Shown here: positions 46,097 through 56,067 of the stretch, piece by piece
How the letters are laid out: every line of letters starts with the position of its first letter
Position numbering within the stretch: the first letter of the stretch is position 1
NCBI RefSeq assembly: GCF_900105965.1
Contig: NZ_FNTV01000001.1
Span: forward strand, 2,418,001-2,482,000
DNA from: Arthrobacter alpinus
GTDB lineage: Bacteria; Actinomycetota; Actinomycetes; Actinomycetales; Micrococcaceae
Length of the DNA stretch: 64,000 nucleotides
Direction of reading: 5' to 3'
Program-made: the position numbers and the translations under genes
Notes under the pieces: model-generated
Seen by the model: only the letters and a program-made list of their open reading frames with translations
Databases searched by the model: none
Told to the model about the DNA's origin: nothing

Positions 46097-46786
46097 ATGA
46101 TCTCCGAAGCCGAACTCTGGCCGCCCTTCGACCTGCAACTCGCAACGCCCCGACTGCTGCTCCGCCCTGTTCGAGATGAAGACCTTCCCGCCATGGTTCA
46201 GGCCGCTTTGAGTGGAATCCACCCAGTTGACGCCATGCCATTCTCTTTTCCCTGGACTCAAGCGCCCGCGCACGAGCTGCCGGCGAACACCGCACGTCAT
46301 GTTTGGCGCACGCGGGCCGAAATGACCAAAGAGCAGTGGTCGATTCAACTGGGAATCTGGCATGCCGGTGAATTCATCGGCTGCCAGGATTTAGGTGCCA
46401 ACAACTTTCAGGCTCTCCACACCGTCACGACCGGTTCATGGCTTCGCCAGAGCGCGCAAGGGCACGGATTTGGCAAGGAAATGCGCACTGCCGTCCTCAG
46501 CTATGCCTTCGATTGGCTGGGTGCCCAGGTCGCAGAAACCGAGGCTGCCGTATGGAATTCGGCGTCCCTTGGCGTTTCAAGATCGCTGGGATACACCCAG
46601 AACGGCGTCTTTAGGCACTCCTGGGAACCGGGCAAAGTCACTGAGGTTCAGCAGCTCCGCCTGGCACCAACTGACTTTTTGAGACCCGATTGGACAGTGA
46701 CAGTCACAGGAAGTGACGCCACCGCGGCCCATCTGGGAATCGTACCGGTGCGCTCGGCAGGTCACAGCCCATCGCACCACGGCTGA
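46097..46786 (+). CDS. GNAT acetyltransferase, RimJ/RimL type
   Basis: 229 residues. TPRLLLRPVRDEDLPAMV near the N-terminus and the acetyl-CoA loop SAQGHGFGKEMRTAVLSYAF are typical of RimJ/RimL-like ribosomal or other protein acetyltransferases. It is unusually long at the C-terminus, with a poorly conserved tail. It starts 70 bases after the ArsN-like gene and is probably not part of the ars unit. Substrate unknown. Confidence 0.82.
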   Translation: MISEAELWPPFDLQLATPRLLLRPVRDEDLPAMVQAALSGIHPVDAMPFSFPWTQAPAHELPANTARHVWRTRAEMTKEQWSIQLGIWHAGEFIGCQDLGANNFQALHTVTTGSWLRQSAQGHGFGKEMRTAVLSYAFDWLGAQVAETEAAVWNSASLGVSRSLGYTQNGVFRHSWEPGKVTEVQQLRLAPTDFLRPDWTVTVTGSDATAAHLGIVPVRSAGHSPSHHG

Positions 46787-46823
46787 ACGACCACTTTCGT
46801 GACCCGTGGCAGTCACCCCTAGT

Positions 46824-47141
46824 ATGGTTTCCGTGTCTTCAGACCCTCTTCGCACAGCCGTGTGGCGCAAGCTTGTCCTTCAGCCCCTCGTGTGGGCCGC
46901 AGCGCTCCTTGGCACAGCAATCCCTTGGTATCTTTCTGGCCATGGCTTGGACTTTGTACCGTATCTGCTGGTGTTGGTAGGCGGTGCCCTGTGTGGGATG
47001 ACCTTCGTCAACGCAACACTGGGCATGAAGCGCACAGGCCTTGGCGCAGTGATCCACTTCGTCGTTGCAGTTGTTGCGGGCGGGGCGATGTGGTGGTTGG
47101 TCTTCCGCGGAAATACCATTTTTGACGACTCCCCCCGGTGA
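46824..47141 (+). CDS. Small membrane protein, unknown function
   Basis: About 105 residues with three hydrophobic segments (LVWAAALLGTAIPWYLSG, YLLVLVGGALCGMTFV, VIHFVVAVVAGGAMWWLV). The start is uncertain: GTG at 46806, ATG at 46824 and GTG at 46833 are in frame and none has a good ribosome-binding site. No family recognised. The next gene begins just after its stop. Confidence 0.6.
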   Translation: MVSVSSDPLRTAVWRKLVLQPLVWAAALLGTAIPWYLSGHGLDFVPYLLVLVGGALCGMTFVNATLGMKRTGLGAVIHFVVAVVAGGAMWWLVFRGNTIFDDSPR

Positions 47142-47169
47142 CCTCAAATCGGCGCTCCTCTTGGTACAA

Positions 47170-47859
47170 ATGGCGGGCATTCCGGCTGTGGGCTGGATGT
47201 GGCTGGGGATCATCAGCCGGCTGAGTTCACTGGCCGGCCAGCCCTCAGCCAAGGCTCCGGAACGCGTGGCACCCGTGTGGGAGGAACAGCCAACCGGAAC
47301 CTTGGTGCGCTTTGCTGCGATCGCGATGGCGATGCGGACACTCATAGTGATCATGGTTGCCACGATTGCCGCGGCCGGGTCACTAACAGCCCTGGCCCTG
47401 ATTGCCGCCGATTATCATCTGGGGATTGTCAGCGTTCGATTCACCCTGATCGTGGCGGGCGCCCTGGTTGCCCTGCCCGCCTACCTATTTATCAAGGCCC
47501 GTCTTAGCCGGCGAACGGTGCCCTGCACGGCTGCGTTCACACAGACTCAGCTACTCGTCACCACCGGTGCCCAGCAGCACGTGTTCCGCTACGGCCAGAT
47601 TGAAAAGCTCCTCTGGCGGTGCACCAGCGATTACGCACGCATTGAGGTGCACACGCAGGATTCGACGTTGACCCTCATAACCGGCATCGCAAAAGCCCCT
47701 CGTACCGTACTTGGGCAACTTCCGGCGCTTTCGCGGCGCACCGTCCGCAGCTTGAACGAGGCCGGACTGGCAAAGGAGCGAACAAAACGCCCAGGCCTCA
47801 CGGAGTTTCGCAGAGCCCCCTCGACAATCACTGGCTCCAAGGATTTACTGAGACCATGA
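47170..47859 (+). CDS. PH-domain-like membrane protein
   Basis: About 229 residues from the ATG at 47170; the frame is open back to 47065 but that part overlaps the previous gene and looks unlike protein. It has a hydrophobic N-terminus (IPAVGWMWLGIISRL), two further segments (TLIVIMVATIAAAGSLTALAL and FTLIVAGALVALPAYLFI) and a C-terminal beta-rich region with FRYGQIEKLLW and HTQDSTLTLITG, resembling membrane PH-like domains. The stop overlaps the start of the NmrA-like gene. Confidence 0.6.
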   Translation: MAGIPAVGWMWLGIISRLSSLAGQPSAKAPERVAPVWEEQPTGTLVRFAAIAMAMRTLIVIMVATIAAAGSLTALALIAADYHLGIVSVRFTLIVAGALVALPAYLFIKARLSRRTVPCTAAFTQTQLLVTTGAQQHVFRYGQIEKLLWRCTSDYARIEVHTQDSTLTLITGIAKAPRTVLGQLPALSRRTVRSLNEAGLAKERTKRPGLTEFRRAPSTITGSKDLLRP

Positions 47860-48704
47860 CACCGCCAACAATCGCCGTCACTGGCGCCACCGGTTTTCTT
47901 GGTGGCCAGGTAGCCCGCACCTTGGCCGACGCCGGAACTCCCCAACGCTTGATTGTCCGCGATGCAGGCAGAGCCCCGCAGCTGCCCGCCACGCAAGTGG
48001 CGGTTGCAGCGTTCGGCGACACCTCCGGCGTCGAACATGCCCTTAAGGGCATACAAACTGTCCTGATGGTTTCCGCGTCCGAAAGTGCCACGAGACTCGA
48101 TGAACACAAGGCGTTTATCGATGGCGCCGCGGCCGCGGGGGTTCGACACATCGTCTACACATCATTCGTGGCAGCAGCCACGGATGCCGTCTTCACATTG
48201 GCGCGAGACCACTTCGCCACGGAGGAACACCTCAAACGGTCCGGCATGGCGTGGACGTTCCTGCGCGATAACTTCTACCTGGATTTCATGCCCATGATGG
48301 TAGGGGACGACGGTGTCATCCGCGGCCCCGCCGGTACCGGCCGTGCCGCGGTGGTCTCACGCCGAGACGTGGCTGCCGCGGCCGCCGCCATTCTGCAGGA
48401 CCCCGGCCGCCACGCCGGAAAAAGCTATGAGCTGACCGGCCCGGAAGCGCTGACGATGGCCGAAATCGCAGCCATTCTCAGTGCCGGTTTGCGACGGGAC
48501 ATCTCATTCCACAACGAGAGCATCGAGGAGGCCTACGAGTCTCGTAAAGCGTGGGACGCCCCGGCATGGCAATACGACGCCTGGGTTTCAACGTATACGT
48601 CAATCGCCTCAGGGGCCATGGAGTCCGTGAGCTCCGCTGTGGAGGAACTCACGGGACGCCCGCCTCAATCACTCGGTGACTTCCTCGCCACCCAATCCGG
48701 CTGA
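47856..48704 (+). CDS. NmrA-like NAD(P)-binding protein
   Basis: 282 residues. The Rossmann motif VTGATGFLGGQVA is at the N-terminus, and the later pattern (RHIVYTSFVAAATDAVFTLARDH, position guide only) is typical of NmrA/QOR2-type atypical SDRs, which sense or reduce redox cofactors or quinones. The ATG overlaps the previous stop by four bases. Substrate is unknown. Confidence 0.85.
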   Translation: MTPPTIAVTGATGFLGGQVARTLADAGTPQRLIVRDAGRAPQLPATQVAVAAFGDTSGVEHALKGIQTVLMVSASESATRLDEHKAFIDGAAAAGVRHIVYTSFVAAATDAVFTLARDHFATEEHLKRSGMAWTFLRDNFYLDFMPMMVGDDGVIRGPAGTGRAAVVSRRDVAAAAAAILQDPGRHAGKSYELTGPEALTMAEIAAILSAGLRRDISFHNESIEEAYESRKAWDAPAWQYDAWVSTYTSIASGAMESVSSAVEELTGRPPQSLGDFLATQSG

Positions 48705-48751
48705 CGCAAGACGGCAGGGAGCAAGGGGCCAGCCTGTTGGAAAATGGGAAG

Positions 48752-49381
48752 CTACAGAATGGCAGCGGTGGCAATCAGGACAGGTGATTGCTGCCCTTCC
48801 CAGACTGCTGTCAGGCCGTATCCCGGTGTGGTTACACCGCCCAGATCCAGCTCCCGCAGTACCCGAAGTTCAAGATTTCCGGAGCTGATGGTGCTCACAC
48901 CGGCTTTCGTGACCGTGGCGATCGCGCCGAGCGCTGGAACCTTTTCGAGTGGGATTCCCGTGGCTGTGATGGTGGAGGTTTCCTGTATTACTGTTGTTTC
49001 GCCGTCGGCCTCACGCAGTTGCACCGCCTGCGGGGCACCTGCCAGAAGTGCGGCCGCAAGAGTCGCCGCGTAGACGGGATCGCCCGTGGCGTCATACGCC
49101 CAGCGATCCCCCAAAACTGAATGATCCATGGTCCCGATCAGGAACTCCTCCGCACCCTCCAACGGCGCTCCGCGGTACGTCATGGGCACGTGGTAAACGT
49201 TCTTTCCAGCGCCGACGAGCTGGGTTTCCACGCCCACCTCACCGGCCGGATCATCAAAGCGGAACGAGCCAAGGCGAACCAACTCCTCCTCGCTTGCCAC
49301 AAACCAGGGCTGTTGGGGCAGCCAAAGGGCCAGGAGTTCCATTTTGGACGGGCGCAGCTGCGCAGCATAAACAATAGCCAT
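48752..49381 (-). CDS. Maltokinase N-terminal cap-like domain protein
   Basis: 209 residues. MAIVYAAQLRPSKMELLALWL and the later FRFDDPAGEVGVETQLV and VYHVPMTYRGAPLEG match the N-terminal cap domain that precedes the kinase in actinobacterial maltokinase, here standing alone without a kinase. Proteins of this kind occur widely in actinobacteria, with unknown role. It is convergent with the NmrA-like gene. Confidence 0.8.
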   Translation of the reverse strand: MAIVYAAQLRPSKMELLALWLPQQPWFVASEEELVRLGSFRFDDPAGEVGVETQLVGAGKNVYHVPMTYRGAPLEGAEEFLIGTMDHSVLGDRWAYDATGDPVYAATLAAALLAGAPQAVQLREADGETTVIQETSTITATGIPLEKVPALGAIATVTKAGVSTISSGNLELRVLRELDLGGVTTPGYGLTAVWEGQQSPVLIATAAIL

Positions 49382-49462
49382 GCCACCCAGTGTAGGGGCC
49401 GAGGCAAAACCCTCGGGACAGTGCCTGCGGCTGCTTGACTTTGGGACCTGCAGAAGCTTGGT

Positions 49463-52351
49463 TTATTGCTGGTGCCGACCGGCCTCGGCCTCCGCCTGGG
49501 CTTCGGCACGCACAGTGGCGGCTTCAGCCGTCCGGCCAGCCGATTCCAGACAATCCGCCAGCTGGTGCCGGATCACTTCCTGGCCTTGCAGATCCTGGGC
49601 CAAGGAATCGATGACCTGACGGTACAGCGCAACCGCGTCATCATAGCGAGTGGCGTTATCGAGCATGTGCGCTGCCTGCAGCAAGGCCCACGCAGTTTGT
49701 TGCTGCGCGCCGTCGAGCTTCTCAAAAGCACTGGATCCCTGCAGGGCCTGCGCCACGGCACCATCAACATCACCGCTGCGGAACAGGTGCGTTGCCCGGA
49801 TCATGTAGATCTCAGCACTTTGGTGCTCAGAGGCGATCTGCTCCGCCAAGGCCCCGGCGGCCTCGATGGCGTCCGGCGCCCCATCGTCCCCGGCCAGGCT
49901 CATGGCTCCGGCCAGCTGCATGCGGGCTGCCACCACCGAGCGCGGATCAATCTCCTGGGCCTCATCCGCTGACAAAAGCACATCAAGCCCGGCTTGCGCT
50001 TCCTCCATGGCAGCTTCGAAGTGCCCCGCTTCTTGATAGGTAGACCCGATGGCCACATGCAGTTCGGCAATGCGGGACTGTTCATCGCTGGCCGAGAAAT
50101 GTTGCAGGCCCATAGTCCACGCGCTCACGGCTCCGCCGAGTTCACCGGAGTTCCGCAGTGCCGACCCCAAGAGGTCGTAAAGTTCGCCGCGGTCGTGATC
50201 GCCGATCTCCACCACCGTGCTTCGCAGCGTCTCGTCGATGAGCTCGATGGCTTCCTCGGTGTCTCCATGCTCCACCAAGTCCTGGGCCAACGCGTAGCTC
50301 AAGCTCACCAAGACGGGTGCTTCCGCCATCTGGGCCTGTTGAATTCCGAAGCGCAGCAGGGCCCGGAGCTCGCCCGTGCGTCCCATTTCCATCAAGATCG
50401 CGGCGGAGAGCTGAATGGTTTGAAGTGCGGCACTACGGGCACCCAGGCTCAATAAGAGATCCGTGGCTGCATCCGCGTCGACGAGGGCTTTGGCAGGCTC
50501 ACGCGTTTGAAAATGCACCCGGCTTCGCATTGCCAACAGGGCGGCCCGCCCAACAACCGAGGTATCGAGTTCCAGATTTTTCTCGAGCCATTCGCTAGCG
50601 CCGTCAGCGTCCTGCTCCTGGGTGCACAACTGCAACATGAGGCCCGCATGCCTGGTCCGGGCTCGGCGCAGGGCTTGTTCACTGGAGTGCCAGGGGCCCG
50701 CTTCCCACCCAGCAATGGCGTTCTCCATGCCATCGAGAGTTGCCCGTGCCGCCTCCAATTCACCAGCCGCCAAGAGGATGCCGCCAAGAGCGGAGCTGAG
50801 AATGTACTGGGCTTCCGGATGGGGGGAGGCGGTATCGAGTTCGCTGTGGATGAGCGCCAATTTGGCTGGATTGGTGTCTTCACCATCCGGCGCGGCAAGC
50901 AATTCCGAGGCCCGCTCAGTCAACCCGGCCAGCACTTCATCACCGGCCTTCCGAAGAGCGGCGGCTCGGAGGGCAACAGCGTTTCGCATCGCCGCGACGT
51001 GCTCCTCTCCCGGCACATGCGCGTGAATGGTGATGGCAGCATTGTGCAGCACCGCGAGCTCGCGCGGGTCGTCGGTGCTCGCCACACCTTGCGCGTAGGC
51101 GGCCAAGGCGGCGTCAAACTGCCCCACCGATCCCAGGTCCAAGGCTCGGCCCCGCCATTCTTCGCTGTTTTGCGGTTCTTCCGGCTGCGGCGGTGCCGTG
51201 GTGTTGAACTGCTCTGCACTGATCGGAAAATCGTGGGCTTCGGCGATCATTGCGCGGCGATTGGCGACAAACCGGGCATGCCAGTCGTTACCGTTGCGCA
51301 CATCAAATTCTGCGGCCAGTGCATCAGCGGCTGCCCAACACAGTGGCGCCAATTCCTCGGCGCTTAGAACGCTTTCGCGTTGACCGAAGAACGCGTTGAG
51401 CAGTGCGGTGTCTGACCCGCGGACGGGAACCTCGCCATGGCCGGCGGCCATGACTTTTTGGAGAAGCAGCCCCAACGCGGTCAAGAAGTTCAGGTGGCTG
51501 CGGTGGGCCAGTGGGTCATGGGCCAGCCAGGCCAGATGCCGCTCGGCCATGGCCAATCCCCTGGCCTCATTGCCGGTGATTGCGCAAAAAACCAAGTGGT
51601 TGGCGATGATGGCAATGTTGTCAGCGTTGTCCCGGGCATCACGGTAGCTGCGCATGTGGAGCGAGCGCAGGTTCTGGTGGTCCTCCGCACGCAGCAGCTG
51701 CACAATGGCATGCGAGATGGCATGTTCAGGCTCTTCGCCGCAGCTAAAGCCGCCGTCCATGAGCTCTGCGAATTCCTTGAGACCCTCCTCTACGGCACCG
51801 GTTCTGAAGTGATAGTCCATGGCCACGGACCGGACGCAGGCATCGCAGTGGGAGTACTCATCACGTTCGGTAGCCGCGAGAACAGCAAAGGCGCGGGCGG
51901 CTTCTTTCTGGTGCCCGTTGTGGAAGGCTGATTCAAAACGGGCCATGGCAACCCCCGAAAGCCCAAGGTTGGCTCGCTTGTAGTGCTCCTCCATGTCCGC
52001 CAGAACGGCCTGGATTTGTTCCGTGGAGAATTGGGGATCGCCCCCTAAGATCCCGACCATCCATTTGAATTGCCACATGAGGTCGCTGCCGGCGTCGGGC
52101 TCGTTGGGGAATCGCGCCGGATCGTCGTCATGCTTGGCCAGGCACCAGGCAAAGTTTGTCAGCAGCGCGTCCGTGTCGCCCGTCATTTGTGCATTGTTGC
52201 CCAGAAGCAGGCGCACCCGGTACTCGCCGGATTCGTTGCCTTGTTCCTGCGCCAGACCCAAGGCTTTCTCCAGCACTGCCGACAGCTCCGGTCCCCACAT
52301 GGTTTCCGTTGCTTGATCGATCAGCTCTGAAAGCAATTCGCTCGTGGTCAT
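49463..52351 (-). CDS. Large TPR-repeat protein next to HSP90
   Basis: About 962 residues from the ATG at 52351, which has GAGGGGA upstream; an in-frame ATG at 52384 is weaker. It is almost wholly helical, with many TPR-like repeats. Examples are AHDLGS-type pairs early on, FDAALAAYAQG in the middle, and DDAVALYRQVIDSLAQDL and IRHQLADCLESAGRTAEAATV near the C-terminus. No enzyme domain was seen. It starts 67 bases after the HSP90-family gene in the same direction, suggesting co-expression. A TPR partner of an HSP90 recalls eukaryotic co-chaperones, but a physical link is inferred. Confidence 0.8.
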   Translation of the reverse strand: MTTSELLSELIDQATETMWGPELSAVLEKALGLAQEQGNESGEYRVRLLLGNNAQMTGDTDALLTNFAWCLAKHDDDPARFPNEPDAGSDLMWQFKWMVGILGGDPQFSTEQIQAVLADMEEHYKRANLGLSGVAMARFESAFHNGHQKEAARAFAVLAATERDEYSHCDACVRSVAMDYHFRTGAVEEGLKEFAELMDGGFSCGEEPEHAISHAIVQLLRAEDHQNLRSLHMRSYRDARDNADNIAIIANHLVFCAITGNEARGLAMAERHLAWLAHDPLAHRSHLNFLTALGLLLQKVMAAGHGEVPVRGSDTALLNAFFGQRESVLSAEELAPLCWAAADALAAEFDVRNGNDWHARFVANRRAMIAEAHDFPISAEQFNTTAPPQPEEPQNSEEWRGRALDLGSVGQFDAALAAYAQGVASTDDPRELAVLHNAAITIHAHVPGEEHVAAMRNAVALRAAALRKAGDEVLAGLTERASELLAAPDGEDTNPAKLALIHSELDTASPHPEAQYILSSALGGILLAAGELEAARATLDGMENAIAGWEAGPWHSSEQALRRARTRHAGLMLQLCTQEQDADGASEWLEKNLELDTSVVGRAALLAMRSRVHFQTREPAKALVDADAATDLLLSLGARSAALQTIQLSAAILMEMGRTGELRALLRFGIQQAQMAEAPVLVSLSYALAQDLVEHGDTEEAIELIDETLRSTVVEIGDHDRGELYDLLGSALRNSGELGGAVSAWTMGLQHFSASDEQSRIAELHVAIGSTYQEAGHFEAAMEEAQAGLDVLLSADEAQEIDPRSVVAARMQLAGAMSLAGDDGAPDAIEAAGALAEQIASEHQSAEIYMIRATHLFRSGDVDGAVAQALQGSSAFEKLDGAQQQTAWALLQAAHMLDNATRYDDAVALYRQVIDSLAQDLQGQEVIRHQLADCLESAGRTAEAATVRAEAQAEAEAGRHQQ

Positions 52352-52418
52352 TGTGTTAGTCCCCTCAATACGTGCACCGGGCACGTGAATACTTCCATGG
52401 CAGCACTGGCCGGGTGAA

Positions 52419-54251
52419 TTAGTGGTTCAAGCTCAATTGCACAAGATCGCCCAGCGACTCGCTCAACAGATTGCGTTGGGCAACTCCCAGCGGCAGATGG
52501 GCGGCCAACATGGCTTGTACGTACAGCAGTTTGATGGTCCGGTTGAAAACCGCCTCGTCACTGCTCTGCGCCAGCGTCCGGATCAGCGGGTTGTCCCAAT
52601 TGGCGCACAGCGTTGCCTTGGCCAGTTGACCGTTGAGTTCGGACGCGGTTTCCAACGATTTCTCGGCCTTGGCCAAAACGTCATTCCACAAGGAGCTGGC
52701 CACCCTCCGGGCTGCGCTGCGTTGCATACCGCGCAACACGGCATCGTCGGCCAGGTACAAGGCAGAGACGTCCGACGGCGTGAAGCTGCGGACACCCACC
52801 TGAACGTCAAAGGCGGTCAATACGGCACTGGCGCGCTGCTCAAAGTCCAGCACTGCCGCCCGTTCTGACAGTGCCGGAACCGCCAAGGAATCCAGCAGTG
52901 ACGCCAGCTCAACCTTGTCAACGCTGGTGCCTTCAAAGAGGAATGGGAGGCGCCGGATAATCTCCGCGTCATACACGTAGCCGCCGTTGACCACCGGATC
53001 CTCGGCAGGAACAATTGCCGCGATCTGGCGGAATTCCTCCAATGACTCGGTGTAGCGAATGTGCTTTTGGCGCTCGATAAGCTCCTCGATGCTCATCCGT
53101 CCGGCAGTTGTTTCAACGCTAAGCCAGCGCGTCAGGAATGAAGCAAGTTCGTCGTCGTGCGCTACCAGCGATTTCAGGCCCAACTGGTGAATGGAGACAA
53201 ACTCAGCCAGTTTGTGCGGGGCACTGGTCCCCACCCGGATAATCCATGCCCGCAGCGCCGCGCCCAGCTCCTCACGGGTCGCTTCCAAGGATTCATCAGC
53301 AACCAGCGATTCGCGGGAGGCCGTGGGCTTGAGCCCGTTCGAATCCACCACGGCGCGGACAAAGAATGCCCACTCCGGCAGCAGATCCTGGTTGCGCGCA
53401 TCCACCAACATGCCACCGAGATAGACGGCGTGCGCGGCGCGCGCCGAAGGCGGCGGTGCATAGGGCAGGATGTAGGCGGTTCCCCGGGTTCCGGTGGCAG
53501 GCCCGCCAAGTTCAATCACATCCAGCGGCCGAGCCCCGAGCAGTTGCGTGCCAAGCTCCAAAATATCGCCGCGTTGTTCCAGGCGTGCTTCTCCGGTCAA
53601 GGCAAAAACGGGCGGCCGGTTTATGGCATCGAAGCCGCCGGAGGCGTTGGCAATCAGGATGGGGACCGGCAGGTATTGAGCAAAGCGTGTGGCCAGTTCG
53701 GTAACCTTCGCGTGACGGCACAGCTCAGCCTCGTCGGCACGGGGCCGCAGCCGGACACTGGTTCCCACAGGAAGATCGAGGTCATCCAGCACCGTCACGC
53801 TGAAGGTGCCGGCCGCCAACCCGACCCACCGCACGGCGCTTTCACCGGCCTTGCGCGAAACTACCTCGATCTCATCGGTGACCATGAAGCAGGAAAGCAG
53901 CCCGATGCCGAACTGTCCCAACCGGTCCTCGCGGGGAAGGTCAAAAATATCGCGTTTGGAGCTGCGGCCCACGGTGGCCAGCAACTGACTCATCTCATCA
54001 GCGTTGAGCCCCACACCGTCATCATCCAGGCGAAATACCGGATTCTCCGTGGTGACCGGGAAGATCCGGATCTCTCGGCGACCGGCCGGTCCCTCGTTTT
54101 CACGCCGCGAGGCGATGGCGTCGCGTCCATTTTGAATCAGCTCGCGGAGATACACCTGCGGCCCGGAATAAATGTGACGACTCAACAGGTCCACGACGCC
54201 GTGCAGGTCAACTTGGAAAGGGCGGTTCTCGGAACCAACGGCAAAACTCAT
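52419..54251 (-). CDS. htpG: HSP90-family molecular chaperone
   Basis: 610 residues from the ATG at 54251 (AGGA upstream). The Bergerat ATP-binding fold is intact: ELIQNGRDA (residues 37-45), DDDGVG (76-81) and GQFGIG (112-117). Further on, the TASRESL motif near residue 310 keeps the Arg that helps ATP hydrolysis in HtpG/HSP90. The C-terminal part is divergent and lacks a MEEVD-like end. It is probably an HSP90 paralogue of actinobacteria that works with the TPR protein downstream. Whether this is the sole HtpG cannot be said from the window. Confidence 0.9.
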   Translation of the reverse strand: MSFAVGSENRPFQVDLHGVVDLLSRHIYSGPQVYLRELIQNGRDAIASRRENEGPAGRREIRIFPVTTENPVFRLDDDGVGLNADEMSQLLATVGRSSKRDIFDLPREDRLGQFGIGLLSCFMVTDEIEVVSRKAGESAVRWVGLAAGTFSVTVLDDLDLPVGTSVRLRPRADEAELCRHAKVTELATRFAQYLPVPILIANASGGFDAINRPPVFALTGEARLEQRGDILELGTQLLGARPLDVIELGGPATGTRGTAYILPYAPPPSARAAHAVYLGGMLVDARNQDLLPEWAFFVRAVVDSNGLKPTASRESLVADESLEATREELGAALRAWIIRVGTSAPHKLAEFVSIHQLGLKSLVAHDDELASFLTRWLSVETTAGRMSIEELIERQKHIRYTESLEEFRQIAAIVPAEDPVVNGGYVYDAEIIRRLPFLFEGTSVDKVELASLLDSLAVPALSERAAVLDFEQRASAVLTAFDVQVGVRSFTPSDVSALYLADDAVLRGMQRSAARRVASSLWNDVLAKAEKSLETASELNGQLAKATLCANWDNPLIRTLAQSSDEAVFNRTIKLLYVQAMLAAHLPLGVAQRNLLSESLGDLVQLSLNH

Positions 54252-54314
54252 GGGAACCATCCTATCGGCCGCCACCCACACGCGGCTGCGCGACCGACCC
54301 CTCGCCACCTGCCG

Positions 54315-54373
54315 CCGAACGTCCAGTAGATGCCGATGTTTCTCGACAATATCGGCATCTACTGGACGTTCGG
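54315..54373. repeat. 23-base-pair perfect inverted repeat
   Basis: 54315-54337 and 54351-54373 are exact reverse complements (starting CCGAACGTCCAGTAGATG) with a 13-base loop. It lies between the end of the ThDP-enzyme gene and the HSP90 gene. No T-run is present, so it looks more like an intergenic palindromic element than a simple terminator, though it could act as one. Confidence 0.85.
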
Positions 54374-54387
54374 AGTGAGGGAGTGGG

Positions 54388-56067
54388 CTAGATATCCAGG
54401 TGGGTGGGACCGAACATCTTTAACAACACATCGACCACGACGACGTTCGGCCCGTCCGCGGCAAAGCCGGCCTTGAGCGCAGCACCCACGTCTTCGGGCT
54501 TCACACGCTGCGCAGGGACGCCGAATGCCTCCGCCAACGTCACGAAGTCAGGACGGGCCAGCTCGGTGTGAGTGGCCTTTCCGAAGGCATCGATCATGTA
54601 CTCGCGCAGGATGCCGTAACCACCGTCGTCAACAATCAACCATGTGACAGGGGCGTTGTGCTGCTTGGCCGTGGCCAGTTCGGCGATGGAGTACATGGAG
54701 GAACCATCACCGGCAACCGCCAACACGCGTGAGGGCTTGCCTTGGCTTTGCAGCCCCAGCGCGCCACCAATGGCAGCCGGGAAGCCATAGCCGAGACCGC
54801 CGGCACCCTGGGCCGAATGGAACTGTCCGTCCTTGGAATCCCAGCAGCTCCAGCCCCAGTAGGCGGAGATGGTCATGTCCCAAAACGTCTGCATGTCCGC
54901 CGGGACCGCAGCACGAATATCAGCCATGAATGTGCGCTCCAACGCCAGGTCCTGGCCATCAAGCCGGGCCTGGACCTTGGCGAGGGTCTCCTTGACCACG
55001 GTTTGCGGGGAGACGCCGTGCCAGTTGGCCTTGTCGCCGTGCGGCTCCGTCAGGGCCTCGTCCAACGCACTCAATGCCTGGCCGGCGTCGGCCCGGATAC
55101 CCAAGGCTGGACGGTTGGATTCCAGAACCCGCGGCTCGGCGTCGATCTGGATGATGCGGCCGCGCGGCTCCATGGTGAAGTAGTTGCTGGACACCTCCCC
55201 TAGTGAGGAGCCGATAACCACCAGCACGTCGGCATCCTCGAGGACCTCGGTGACGTATCTGTCCTCAATCCATGACTGCAGCGAGAGCTCGTGCGTCCAG
55301 GGGAATGCGCCATTGCCGCCCGGGGTGCAGATGACGGGCGCGTTCAGTTTTTCAGCGATGGCCAGCAACTGCCCCTCTGCCCTGCCCCTGCGCACTCCGC
55401 CGCCAGCCACGATGGCAGGACGTTCGGCGGAGGAGAGCCACTTGACCGCTTCCCGGATAAGTTCCACGCGCGGCGGGTTGTCGAACGGTTCGGCCAACGC
55501 ATCTTCCACGGCAGGCACAAAAATGGGGTCCAACAGAACGTTCTGCGGCACCTCGATCCAGACCGGGCCTTGCGGGGAGGACACGGCTTCGGTCCAGGCG
55601 TCCTGGATGGCGGAGGGAATGCCCGAGGCGTGCTGGATGAGCCGCTGGCTCTTGGTCACGTTGGCCGCGGAGGCCTTCTGGTCATCAAGCTGGTGAAGCA
55701 TTCCCTTGCGGCGCGCACCCAATCCCTCCAACGGAATCTGGCTGGCCACAACAATCATGGGCACGCCGGTTGCGTAGGCTTCCTGCAAGCCTGCCAAGGC
55801 CGTCAGGGCGCCGGGGCCGGTGGACAGGAACAGCACGCCAACCTCGCCGGTGGCCCGAGAGTAGCCATCGGCGGCAAAGGCCGAGTTGTTCTCCACCCGT
55901 GAGGAGACAAAGTGCAACGGCGAACGGCTGAGCGCATCAAAGAGGCCCAAGGCGTGCTGTCCGGGGATGCCAAAAACAGTCTTGGCACCGAGTGCTGTCA
56001 GGGTCTCGACGACGAGGTCGCCACCGTTGCGCTGGACTGTGGCTGTGCCCGCGGAAGAGTCCGTCAC
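54388..56067 (-). CDS. ThDP-dependent decarboxylase, AruI-like
   Basis: 559 residues with the three-domain layout of acetolactate synthase-like enzymes. The N-terminal domain has the catalytic Glu in [18 protein letters not shown]; the C-terminal ThDP site begins [17 protein letters not shown]. The next gene is an agmatinase homologue, and this pair matches 2-ketoarginine decarboxylase (AruI) with guanidinobutyrase. The product would be 4-guanidinobutyraldehyde from 2-ketoarginine. This assignment is inferred from context; acetolactate synthase or benzoylformate decarboxylase-like functions are alternatives. Confidence 0.82.
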   Translation of the reverse strand: MTDSSAGTATVQRNGGDLVVETLTALGAKTVFGIPGQHALGLFDALSRSPLHFVSSRVENNSAFAADGYSRATGEVGVLFLSTGPGALTALAGLQEAYATGVPMIVVASQIPLEGLGARRKGMLHQLDDQKASAANVTKSQRLIQHASGIPSAIQDAWTEAVSSPQGPVWIEVPQNVLLDPIFVPAVEDALAEPFDNPPRVELIREAVKWLSSAERPAIVAGGGVRRGRAEGQLLAIAEKLNAPVICTPGGNGAFPWTHELSLQSWIEDRYVTEVLEDADVLVVIGSSLGEVSSNYFTMEPRGRIIQIDAEPRVLESNRPALGIRADAGQALSALDEALTEPHGDKANWHGVSPQTVVKETLAKVQARLDGQDLALERTFMADIRAAVPADMQTFWDMTISAYWGWSCWDSKDGQFHSAQGAGGLGYGFPAAIGGALGLQSQGKPSRVLAVAGDGSSMYSIAELATAKQHNAPVTWLIVDDGGYGILREYMIDAFGKATHTELARPDFVTLAEAFGVPAQRVKPEDVGAALKAGFAADGPNVVVVDVLLKMFGPTHLDI

